7,030 bases of DNA from Fidelibacterota bacterium (GCA_021735285.1 JAIPHI010000138.1:1-7030); one strand, 5' to 3'. Counted from the first letter of the stretch, positions 1-5,821 are shown. The notes: a model not told the origin generated them from the sequence alone. Numbers and translations: made by a program.

Positions 1-165
1 CTTGAGAAAGAACTTGGTTTAGAAAAATTTAGCAAAATTATAGATAATCTATTTTCAAATCCAAATCGTCTCGAAAAAATGGGCCAGCAGGCAAAAAATT
101 TATCCAACCCTCTGGCTACTGAAGAAATTGTAAAGGATATTATTTCAATTATGGGAATTCAATGA
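1..165 (+). CDS. murG: MurG C-terminal end (partial, 5' truncated by window)
   Basis: The open frame runs from base 1 to a TGA at 163-165 and gives the last 54 residues of a protein whose start lies outside the window. It reads as the C-terminal helical tail of MurG, the membrane-associated transferase that moves GlcNAc from UDP-GlcNAc onto lipid I to make lipid II. The visible pattern is an amphipathic helix, then 'RLEKMGQQAKNL', a small proline-containing turn, and a final 'EEIVKDIISIM' helix, which matches the usual 'L..M...A..LA.P.A...I.D.I' ending of the family. The assignment leans on position: the stop overlaps the murC start in an ATGA, a typical murG-murC junction. The catalytic domain is not visible, so the call rests on the tail and the context. 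Confidence 0.85.
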   Translation, partial: LEKELGLEKFSKIIDNLFSNPNRLEKMGQQAKNLSNPLATEEIVKDIISIMGIQ

Positions 166-1517
166 GTCAACAATTGCCAAATAAAATACATTTCGTCGGT
201 ATTGGTGGTATTGGTATGTCAGGCCTGGCTGAGTTTTTACACAGAGAAGGTCATGACATCACAGGGTCCGATCTCAAAAATTCTGAAAATACTAAAAGGC
301 TTGAAAATATAGGTATCAAAATATATTACAAACATGATATTACCAATCTAAGCAATCCCGAAATGGTTGTATATTCTTCCGCTATCCCTGACAATAATCC
401 AGAAATCAATGTAGATAATGTACCTGTGATCAAGAGAGCTAAACTTCTCAACCGGGTTATGCAACAGCGTAAGTACCAAATTACAATTAGCGGAATGCAC
501 GGCAAAACTACCACTGCCTCTCTGCTAACTCACATTTTCACTAAAGCAGGTTACGATCCATCTGCATTATTAGGAGGAGTTTTACAAGGAACAGGCTCCA
601 ATATTCGTTATGGACAAGGGGATTATTGCATTGTGGAAGCAGATGAATATGATCGTTCATTTTTAGAATTATATCCGACCCATACAATCATAACAAATGT
701 TGAAGCAGAACATATGGATATCTACGACTCTCTTGATGATATAAAACAATCTTTCCTGAAATTTGCCCAAAGAGTGCCTGATCAAAAAGATATTATTGCT
801 TGTCTTGATGATAATAATCTGAGTGATATATTACATCAAATTTCCAATGTATCCAGCTATGGTATTGAGCAAAATGCTGATTATAGAGCCAGAAATTGCA
901 AATTAGAAACTGATAAGAGTATTTTTCAGCTTGTAATTAATGATAAAAACATGGGCGAGATAGAAATCGGATTACAAGGTAAACATAATATTCTAAACGC
1001 ACTGGCTTGCATTGGCATGGCAGATAGATGTGGCATTAAACTGCAACAGATCTCAAAAGCCTTAGCCAGCTATTCCGGTTCCAGGAGACGAATGGAAATT
1101 CGCTATCAAGATAATAATTATACACTTATTGATGATTATGCGCATCATCCTACTGAGATCAAGGCTACTCTGCAAGCAATCCGGGAATCCAGGAATAATC
1201 CTATTATTGCTATTTTTCAACCTCATTTATATTCCAGAACAAAAGAATTTTACCGGGAATTCGCCCAGGCTTTAAAATTGGCTGACAAAGTGTTCGTAAG
1301 TGAAATTTATCCGGCCCGAGAAGAACCAATTCCGGGCATTACAAGCAGATTAATCACAGAGCAAGATTCACAGCTCAAATATTGTCAAAAAGAAAAGATT
1401 GTCGATATAATCCTGGATATAATCGAACCAGGTAGCATTGTAATCACCCTTGGTGCCGGAGATATCAATACAATACATTCAGAATTAATTAAAAAAATCC
1501 AAAATAATAAGACCTAA
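162..1517 (+). CDS. murC: UDP-N-acetylmuramate--L-alanine ligase (MurC)
   Basis: Cytoplasmic ATP-dependent ligase that joins L-alanine to UDP-MurNAc, the first amino-acid addition of peptidoglycan precursor synthesis. The 451 residues match the family's usual length. Visible in order: the N-terminal Rossmann-type UDP-binding loop GIGGIGMSGLAE (residues 13-24), the P-loop GMHGKTTT (111-118) with Met where many MurC proteins have Thr, the EADEYDRSF segment (159-167), the NVEAEHMDIY metal/ATP site region (179-188), the SGSRRRME stretch near 303-310 and the C-terminal-domain motif DDYAHHPTE (324-332). No key motif is missing. The ATG at 162 overlaps the murG stop by four bases, so the gene is probably translationally coupled; GGGA at 153-156 is a weak ribosome site. 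The next gene starts one base after the stop. Confidence 0.98.
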   Translation: MSQQLPNKIHFVGIGGIGMSGLAEFLHREGHDITGSDLKNSENTKRLENIGIKIYYKHDITNLSNPEMVVYSSAIPDNNPEINVDNVPVIKRAKLLNRVMQQRKYQITISGMHGKTTTASLLTHIFTKAGYDPSALLGGVLQGTGSNIRYGQGDYCIVEADEYDRSFLELYPTHTIITNVEAEHMDIYDSLDDIKQSFLKFAQRVPDQKDIIACLDDNNLSDILHQISNVSSYGIEQNADYRARNCKLETDKSIFQLVINDKNMGEIEIGLQGKHNILNALACIGMADRCGIKLQQISKALASYSGSRRRMEIRYQDNNYTLIDDYAHHPTEIKATLQAIRESRNNPIIAIFQPHLYSRTKEFYREFAQALKLADKVFVSEIYPAREEPIPGITSRLITEQDSQLKYCQKEKIVDIILDIIEPGSIVITLGAGDINTIHSELIKKIQNNKT

Positions 1518-1518
1518 T

Positions 1519-2292
1519 ATGAATTTTAAAAATAAAAAAAAGAAGAAGATAAAATATACGGTATTTTTTACTGGCACTATTTTAATTCTATCTTCTATTG
1601 CCTATTTATCATATAAATGGTGCACATTTCGACAAATATTTCGCATTGATAAAATAGATATTACAGGATGCTATATTATTACCGAACAGGACATAATGAA
1701 TAAAATCCAAAAACTCGTCAAAGACAAAAGCCTTAAACAGATTAATTGTCAAAAGATCCAAAACTCAATTCAGGAAATGCAATTTGTTAAGGCCAGTAAC
1801 GTGATCAAACGCTTCCCTGCAAAATTGCAAATCCAAATCATTGAAAGAATACCATTATGCTACTTGATTAACTCTGATAACAATTATTTGCTTGATGCAA
1901 AGGGCACTCTTTTACCTATTCCGGATAACTCATTGAACTCTAATTTACCTCTTATCACAGGCTATCAACTAGCCGAGTCTGTTGATTATGGAGAGCAAAT
2001 TAGCTCTCAAAAATTAAAAAATTCAGTAGCTCTTTTTGCCGACCTAAAATCCCAAGTCCCGGAAGCATTTAATATAATTTCCGAGTTGAATTATAATACA
2101 AATTCCGAACAATATATGCTTTATCTAAATACAAATACTAAGATATATTTGGGTACAAATGATATTAAACAAAGGCTAAATGTATTGATTCACTTTTTAA
2201 AACAAATCCCTGATAATATTGAAATTGGCAGGTATGAATATCTTGATATGAGATGGAAAGATCAAATAGTAGTTAAACCTAAAAATATTTAA
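1519..2292 (+). CDS. ftsQ: Cell division protein FtsQ/DivIB, POTRA-type
   Basis: Bitopic inner-membrane protein of the divisome that recruits FtsB/FtsL and connects the Z-ring to septal peptidoglycan synthases. The 257 residues have a very basic cytoplasmic start (Lys-rich, residues 4-12), one membrane segment (about 13-32), then a periplasmic POTRA domain (about 41-113). The POTRA part begins 'FRIDKIDITG' and contains the conserved 'RFPAKLQIQIIERIP' strand region. A FtsQ-type beta domain follows, with 'YLLDAKGTLLP' and a C-terminal 'EYLDMRWKDQIVVKP' strand. Overall sequence is divergent, as is normal for this family, but topology and position between murC and ftsA make the call firm. It starts one base after murC with no clear Shine-Dalgarno, so coupling to murC is likely. 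An eight-base A run (1534-1541) falls inside the lysine-rich start. Confidence 0.93.
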   Translation: MNFKNKKKKKIKYTVFFTGTILILSSIAYLSYKWCTFRQIFRIDKIDITGCYIITEQDIMNKIQKLVKDKSLKQINCQKIQNSIQEMQFVKASNVIKRFPAKLQIQIIERIPLCYLINSDNNYLLDAKGTLLPIPDNSLNSNLPLITGYQLAESVDYGEQISSQKLKNSVALFADLKSQVPEAFNIISELNYNTNSEQYMLYLNTNTKIYLGTNDIKQRLNVLIHFLKQIPDNIEIGRYEYLDMRWKDQIVVKPKNI

Positions 2293-2303
2293 GAATAATT
2301 AAT

Positions 2304-2311
2304 AAAGGAGG
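2304..2311 (+). promoter_or_regulatory. Strong Shine-Dalgarno of the 92-codon gene
   Basis: AAAGGAGG ends six bases before the ATG at 2318 and is the best ribosome binding site in the window. It fixes the start of the small gene and rules out the out-of-frame ATG at 2313, whose frame closes after 22 codons. Such a site on an otherwise unrecognised ORF is direct support that the ORF is translated. Confidence 0.85.
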
Positions 2312-2317
2312 AATGAA

Positions 2318-2596
2318 ATGGATTATAGTGCAATTGAGAAAAAATGGAGTAAAGTGGATTATCGTTTTAATGAATTTTTAAATCTTTATAAAAATGGCAA
2401 AGTAAAAAAGGATGATGAATTAAAATTCATCTCATCCCAACTCAAAAACACTTTCATCAAGGCAAAAGAATCCTATAGCCTGATTATGTTAGAAGATGAA
2501 AAAGAACAACTTAACAGTGATTACAGATTACATAAGCGCTGTAATGATTTTCTGGAGATATACAATCAGTTCAAATATACTCATCAGAGGTCATAA
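2318..2596 (+). CDS. Small helical protein of unknown function in the division operon
   Basis: I do not recognise a family. The product has 92 residues, is rich in Lys, Glu, Asp, Tyr and Asn, and has neither a signal peptide nor a membrane segment, so it should be cytoplasmic. The residue pattern suggests an all-alpha protein of about three helices: roughly residues 3-25 (starting AIEKKWSKVDYRFNEF), 31-60, and 62-86 (ending NDFLEIYNQFKY). Glycine occurs once and proline is absent, which favours a compact helical bundle or coiled-coil partner. It lies 25 bases after ftsQ and 113 bases before ftsA, on the same strand and behind a strong Shine-Dalgarno. Position suggests a role in division or in regulating FtsA/FtsZ; this is inference only. 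It is not FtsL, FtsB or ZapA by any motif I can see, and ZapA-like length is the only resemblance. Confidence 0.85.
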   Translation: MDYSAIEKKWSKVDYRFNEFLNLYKNGKVKKDDELKFISSQLKNTFIKAKESYSLIMLEDEKEQLNSDYRLHKRCNDFLEIYNQFKYTHQRS

Positions 2597-2598
2597 TA

Positions 2599-2709
2599 TT
2601 GTACTCAGATTCTAATTTATTTTGTCAGCATGATGGAAGTATTTACCTAGATGAAATGATTTGTAATCTTAGTAGAATCGTCATAATGCCATTATTAAAA
2701 AGGATTTAA
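2599..2709 (+). CDS. Possible 36-codon ORF bridging to ftsA (TTG start)
   Basis: The 113-base stretch between the 92-codon gene and ftsA is open in one frame from TTG at 2599 to TAA at 2707-2709, which directly abuts the ftsA ATG. AGAGG (2586-2590), inside the end of the preceding gene, sits eight bases before the TTG and could act as its ribosome site. The peptide would have 36 residues, including 'LFCQHDGSIYLDEM' and a hydrophobic basic tail 'RIVIMPLLKRI'. No family is recognised. An open run of this length arises by chance fairly often in AT-rich DNA, so this is a weak call. The alternative is a plain intergenic spacer that carries the ftsA ribosome site AAGGA (2700-2704). Confidence 0.3.
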   Translation: MYSDSNLFCQHDGSIYLDEMICNLSRIVIMPLLKRI

Positions 2710-3975
2710 ATGAGTACCACAGTTACAACCCTGGATATAGGTTCGAGTAATATAAAGGCCACTATAGCAGAACTAAACAATGGTTACAAACCTACAATTA
2801 TCGGTTCAGTGATTGGTGAATCCAGGGGTATAAAAAACGGCGAAATTGTTAATATGCAAGAAACCTCCGAAGCATTGAAAGAGGTAACAGAAAATCTAAA
2901 AAAGAAAACAAATTATGATTTTCGTGAATGTTTATTAACAATAACCGGTACTCATATTAAAGGCATAGACACTAATGGTTTAATCTCCACTTCTCGAAAA
3001 AATAATGCAGGAGTAGAGGAGCCTGGTATAATTACAAGTGCTCATATTGAGAAGGTTAATCAAAAAGTAGAAGAGAATAGTATGGCCTGTCCTCTCCCGG
3101 TGGATAGAGAGATTCTCCATATTTTTCCCAAAGAATATATAGTTGATAATCGTAGAGGGATCATAAGTCCGAAGGACCTTACCGGAAGACGGCTTGAAAT
3201 TAAGGCGCATTTAACAATTTATAGCACAACTGCTGCCAGAAATCTAACCCGTTGTTTAAAGAAGGCAGGTATAAAAGTTAAAAAAATTGTCTTGCATTCT
3301 TTGGCATCCTCTTATTCAACTTTATCGGAAGATGAAAAAGAGCACGGTACAATTCTAATCGATCTTGGAGCTGATACTACTAATATTATTTATTATAGGC
3401 AGGGTCAAGTTCACTTCACGGGATTTGTACCTCAAGGCGGAGAAAACGTAACACGAGATATTGCCCGTATGTTACAAATATCTTCCAAAAATGCTGAAAA
3501 GCTAAAAATCGAACACGGTTATGCGCTGCAAGATTTAGTACAAAATAATAAAATTCTGGAGATAAAGGGCCTTTCCGGTCACGCTTCAAAAGAAATAAGG
3601 AAAAAAGAATTAGCCGAATACATAGAAGCCAGAATGCGAGAGATATTCCAGGAAGCAAAGGTTCAAACTGGAAAAATCAATACTCCTCTCGTTAATAATC
3701 CACCTGTGGTTCTAACCGGAGGAGGCTCCTTAATAAACGGTTGTGAAAAGTTATGTGGGGAAATATTTCACTCCAGCTGTAGAATAGCGAAACCGGTCAA
3801 CTTGCAGGGCAATCTGGATAATATTAGCTCTCCCCTATTTTCTGCTGCTACCGGTCTGATTCATTATGCTAATAAGAATTCAAGCGAAAGTAAAGCCAAA
3901 GAATTACTTCAGAAAACACCAGTAGATCTTAGTTTTTTAGAAAAAATAAAAAATTTTATTGACAGAATTATGTGA
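2710..3975 (+). CDS. ftsA: Cell division protein FtsA (actin-like Z-ring membrane anchor)
   Basis: Actin/Hsp70-fold ATPase that tethers FtsZ filaments to the inner membrane and recruits later divisome proteins. Visible in its 421 residues: phosphate-1 loop 'TLDIGSSNIKA' (7-17); the FtsA-specific 1C subdomain (roughly 85-165), containing 'REILHIFPKEYIVD' and 'DLTGRRLE'; phosphate-2 loop 'LIDLGADTTN' (216-225); 'PQGGENVTRDIA' (near 240-251); the adenosine-binding 'VVLTGGGSLINGC' (333-345); and a C-terminal amphipathic helix 'LSFLEKIKNFIDRIM' that serves as the membrane-targeting sequence. Length is normal. AAGGA at 2700-2704, five bases before the ATG, supports the start. ftsZ follows 17 bases after the last base of the stop, so the two should be made together, as in most bacteria. 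Confidence 0.97.
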   Translation: MSTTVTTLDIGSSNIKATIAELNNGYKPTIIGSVIGESRGIKNGEIVNMQETSEALKEVTENLKKKTNYDFRECLLTITGTHIKGIDTNGLISTSRKNNAGVEEPGIITSAHIEKVNQKVEENSMACPLPVDREILHIFPKEYIVDNRRGIISPKDLTGRRLEIKAHLTIYSTTAARNLTRCLKKAGIKVKKIVLHSLASSYSTLSEDEKEHGTILIDLGADTTNIIYYRQGQVHFTGFVPQGGENVTRDIARMLQISSKNAEKLKIEHGYALQDLVQNNKILEIKGLSGHASKEIRKKELAEYIEARMREIFQEAKVQTGKINTPLVNNPPVVLTGGGSLINGCEKLCGEIFHSSCRIAKPVNLQGNLDNISSPLFSAATGLIHYANKNSSESKAKELLQKTPVDLSFLEKIKNFIDRIM

Positions 3976-3982
3976 AAAGAAA

Positions 3983-3986
3983 GAGG
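3983..3986 (+). promoter_or_regulatory. Ribosome binding site deciding the ftsZ start
   Basis: The GAGG core of AAGAGGT lies five bases before the ATG at 3992. A longer in-frame version starting at TTG 3959 would add 11 residues (MTELCEKKEVI) inside the end of ftsA, and it lacks a ribosome site of its own. Homologous FtsZ proteins also start close to the 'F...A.IKV.GIGG' strand, so ATG 3992 is preferred. Confidence 0.75.
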
Positions 3987-3991
3987 TAATT

Positions 3992-5215
3992 ATGTTATTT
4001 GAATATGATGAAAAATTTAAAACTCAAGGCGCCATTATTAAGGTACTTGGAATAGGTGGTGCAGGTTGCAATGCTATCAACAGAATGATCGAATCTAACA
4101 TGCAGGGAGTTGAATTTATCGCTATCAATACCGATGTGCAGGACCTTGCAGTTAGTAGAGCCGATATAAAATTACAAATTGGAAGAGAAGAGACAAATGG
4201 GCTGGGTGCCGGAGCAAAACCGGAAATTGCCAGACGAGCTGTCAAAGAAAATATTGATCAAGTACAAGATATTATCAAAGAAACTGATATGGTCTGCATT
4301 ACAGCTGGCATGGGAGGCGGCACAGGAACAGGAGCAGCACCTATAATTGCTCAAGCTGCCAGAGATCGCGGATGTTTAACTCTGGCAATCGTGACAATGC
4401 CATTTGAATTTGAGGGCCCTAATAAACATAGAGTAGCAGAAAAAGGTCTTCAGGAAATAAAAAATAATGTTGACACCCTGATAGTTGTTCCTAATCAGCA
4501 ACTTATAAAAATCGTAGATAGCGATACAAGTTTTGACGAGGCTCTCCATATAGCGGATAATATACTCCATCAAGCTGTCAAAAGTATTACCGATCTGATT
4601 AACAGTCAGGGCGTTTTCAATCTGGATTTTGCAGATGTGAAAACCATTATGAAAGACAAAGGTGAGGCAATTATGGGAACAGGAGTGGCCTCAGGAGAGG
4701 CCCGGGCTTCACTGGCCGCTCAACAGGCAATTTCCAGTCCTCTTTTGGATAATACAAGTATTCAAGGTGCAAATGGAATTTTGATTAATATTATTGGGGA
4801 CGAAAATTTAACTCTTTTTGAAGTAGAAGAAGCCTGCAAAATAATTCGTGAAGAAGCTGGTACTGATTCCGATACTATTGTTGGCATTATTAAAGATGAA
4901 GATTTGGAAGATGAAATTGTCATCAATGTGATCGCGACCGGAGTACAGCGAGAAGAAATAGACGAAAGTTTACCTACTATGGGGGAAACAAACTACCAGG
5001 AAGATGACGAGATTGAAGAAAAGAAACAAGAAAAAGAGGAAATAGAAGAAGAGCCGGTAAAAAAACAATTCGAGTTAGAAAATAACTTTGATGAAGAGGA
5101 AAATACATTTTCAGACTTTTCTTCTGGTGAAAAGGAATATGAGAACAAACAGAAGAAAAGAGAAGATAAAGAAATCCCCAGTATTATCCGGAAAAACATG
5201 AAACTCTTCGAATAA
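3992..5215 (+). CDS. ftsZ: Cell division GTPase FtsZ
   Basis: Tubulin-like GTPase that polymerises into the cytoplasmic Z-ring. With the ATG at 3992 it has 407 residues. Visible: the first nucleotide-binding strand 'IKVLGIGGAGCNAINRM' (16-32), 'AINTD' (44-48), the tubulin signature GGGTGTG (108-114), the 'PFEFEG' region near residues 134-139, and the T7 synergy loop 'NLDFADVKTIM' (210-220) with catalytic Asp212 and Asp215. The globular core ends at 'INVIATG' near 317. A strongly acidic, Glu/Lys-rich disordered linker of about 70 residues follows, then the conserved C-terminal peptide 'EIPSIIRK' (394-401) that binds FtsA, and a short 'NMKLFE' tail. The gene closes with TAA followed directly by TAG. 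No intrinsic terminator is seen immediately downstream. Confidence 0.99.
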   Translation: MLFEYDEKFKTQGAIIKVLGIGGAGCNAINRMIESNMQGVEFIAINTDVQDLAVSRADIKLQIGREETNGLGAGAKPEIARRAVKENIDQVQDIIKETDMVCITAGMGGGTGTGAAPIIAQAARDRGCLTLAIVTMPFEFEGPNKHRVAEKGLQEIKNNVDTLIVVPNQQLIKIVDSDTSFDEALHIADNILHQAVKSITDLINSQGVFNLDFADVKTIMKDKGEAIMGTGVASGEARASLAAQQAISSPLLDNTSIQGANGILINIIGDENLTLFEVEEACKIIREEAGTDSDTIVGIIKDEDLEDEIVINVIATGVQREEIDESLPTMGETNYQEDDEIEEKKQEKEEIEEEPVKKQFELENNFDEEENTFSDFSSGEKEYENKQKKREDKEIPSIIRKNMKLFE

Positions 5216-5250
5216 TAGCTTTGACCATAATTTTAACCAATGAGGCTGGC

Positions 5251-5442
5251 ATGATCAGATTCACGGAAGAAATCTACGATCTTGAATATAATCACAGTAA
5301 AAATTGCTATACTTTTGAAAATAATAGGATCAAAAATATAGGTCAAAGTTCAAACCGCAAACAAACCCAAAAAAAGTGTGCGATGAAAAATAAGGATCCT
5401 AAACAGAGAAAAGGATCCAGGATTGATATTTATGTTTTTTGA
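5251..5442 (+). CDS. Doubtful small ORF downstream of ftsZ
   Basis: From ATG 5251 the frame codes for 63 residues up to TGA 5440-5442. GAGG at 5242-5245, five bases before the ATG, is a fair ribosome site. An upstream in-frame TTG at 5221 has none. The product begins 'MIRFTEEIYDLEYN' and has a very basic second half (KQTQKKCAMKNKDPKQRKGS). There is no signal peptide or membrane segment, and no family is recognised. Composition is less gene-like than that of its neighbours, and the frame may be open by chance. Two copies of AAGGATCC (5392-5399 and 5411-5418) lie near its end. It could be the tail of the ftsZ transcript rather than a gene. Confidence 0.35.
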   Translation: MIRFTEEIYDLEYNHSKNCYTFENNRIKNIGQSSNRKQTQKKCAMKNKDPKQRKGSRIDIYVF

Positions 5443-5443
5443 A

Positions 5444-5468
5444 AACGTGATACACCAATGTATCCGTT
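5444..5468 (+). terminator. Hairpin just after the small ORF, possible transcript end
   Basis: AACG-T-GATACA (5444-5454) pairs with TGTATC-CGTT (5459-5468) around a four-base CCAA loop: ten base pairs with one bulged T at 5448. It begins two bases after the TGA of the preceding ORF. There is no U-run after it on the + strand, so it is not a canonical intrinsic terminator. On the - strand the stem is followed by only four T. It could stabilise the 3' end of the ftsZ mRNA or mark a processing site. Confidence 0.4.
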
Positions 5469-5497
5469 ATACCTCTAATCAAGACCAGGATTCATAA

Positions 5498-5684
5498 TAC
5501 ATGAATATAATAATAAATTTAAAATCCATACATGAATGCATTTAAAAAAAGAAGGCTTTTTACAATGATTCAATGTTTATTTTTCTCATTATGAAACAAC
5601 GTCTCTATGTAAAACACTTTTTAAAAGTCGATGCATTGTTACATTGAATATATGGATTTTATACTAAATTTAATTCACGATGTA
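5498..5684. repeat. Long imperfect inverted repeat, about 187 bp
   Basis: A chain of inverted matches appears in the same order on both arms: TACAT 5498-5502 with ATGTA 5680-5684; GAAT 5503-5506 with ATTC 5673-5676; TAAATTT 5514-5520 with AAATTTA near 5666-5672; TAAAATCCATA 5520-5530 with TATGGATTTTA 5651-5661 (11 bp perfect); AATGCAT 5535-5541 with ATGCATT 5631-5637; TTTTACA 5558-5564 with TGTAAAA 5608-5614. Small unequal gaps separate the matches. The right arm also holds ACTTTT-T-AAAAGT. The region could fold as one long interrupted hairpin. It may be a decayed miniature inverted-repeat element, a structured RNA or an extended 3' region; the sequence does not decide between these. AT-richness makes some of the shorter matches expected by chance. 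Confidence 0.5.
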
Positions 5685-5686
5685 AG

Positions 5687-5749
5687 TTTTTGTTTTTCTT
5701 ATGTTTTTAATCATATATGTAAGGAAGACAAACTTGTTTTTCATTTTTT
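5687..5749. other. T-tract-rich, possibly curved DNA upstream of the promoter
   Basis: Runs of five or six T lie at 5687-5691, 5693-5697, 5704-5708, 5737-5741 and 5744-5749. Spacing between several of them is near 11 or 33 bases, about one or three helical turns, which could bend the DNA or act as an UP-like element. This rests on spacing by eye only. Confidence 0.25.
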
Positions 5750-5767
5750 ACGATTGTGGTATAAAAA

Positions 5768-5802
5768 TTGACTTACTTATAAGTACAATGAAAAGATATA
5801 AT
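5768..5802 (+). promoter_or_regulatory. Promoter-like segment for the LruC lipoprotein gene
   Basis: TTGACT (5768-5773) and TATAAT (5797-5802) are near-perfect -35 and -10 boxes, but they are 23 bases apart, too long for an ordinary sigma-70 promoter unless a regulator remodels it. If TATAAT is used with a poor -35 (TACTTA, 5774-5779), spacing is 17 bases. Either way transcription would begin near 5808-5812, just before the ATG at 5822, giving a very short leader. The gene lies 600 bases past ftsZ, so a promoter of its own is expected. Confidence 0.45.
5774..5785. promoter_or_regulatory. Perfect 12-bp palindrome, candidate operator
   Basis: TACTTATAAGTA reads the same on both strands. It lies between the TTGACT and TATAAT boxes, where a dimeric regulator would control RNA polymerase access. 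No regulator gene is in the window. A 12-bp palindrome in AT-rich DNA can occur by chance, so binding is inference from position. Confidence 0.35.
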
Positions 5803-5821
5803 AAAATATTGGAAAACTATA

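Larger units (their letters stand above)
5443..5821. other. Structured AT-rich intergenic region between ftsZ side and lipoprotein gene
   Basis: No convincing coding frame is present on either strand in these 379 bases. The region holds, in order, the hairpin at 5444-5468, a small perfect hairpin ATTCAT/ATGAAT (5490-5506), a 10-base direct repeat ATACATGAAT (5497-5506 and 5528-5537), the long imperfect inverted repeat (5498-5684), a run of T-tracts (5687-5749) and a promoter-like segment (5768-5802). No tRNA, CRISPR repeat or insertion-sequence gene is seen. Confidence 0.7.

Noticed and set aside
2313..2381. ATG at 2313 as an alternative start after the strong Shine-Dalgarno
   Set aside because: Only one base separates it from the AGGAGG core, and its frame closes after 22 codons.
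3959..3991. Longer FtsZ from TTG 3959
   Set aside because: It adds 11 non-conserved residues inside ftsA and has no ribosome site, while ATG 3992 has AAGAGG five bases upstream.
4993..5199. Minus-strand frame opposite the FtsZ linker, rich in Ser and Phe
   Set aside because: It is the mirror of Glu/Lys-rich codons in ftsZ; its composition is fully explained by the coding strand.
5392..5418. Two copies of AAGGATCC, 19 bases apart, as a repeat element
   Set aside because: They are only eight bases long and there are only two copies; no array or flanking structure supports a function.
5551..5561. GAAGGCTTTTT and the preceding A-run as an intrinsic terminator
   Set aside because: Only a five-pair A/T stem is possible, with no GC-rich core, so it would not act as a terminator by itself.
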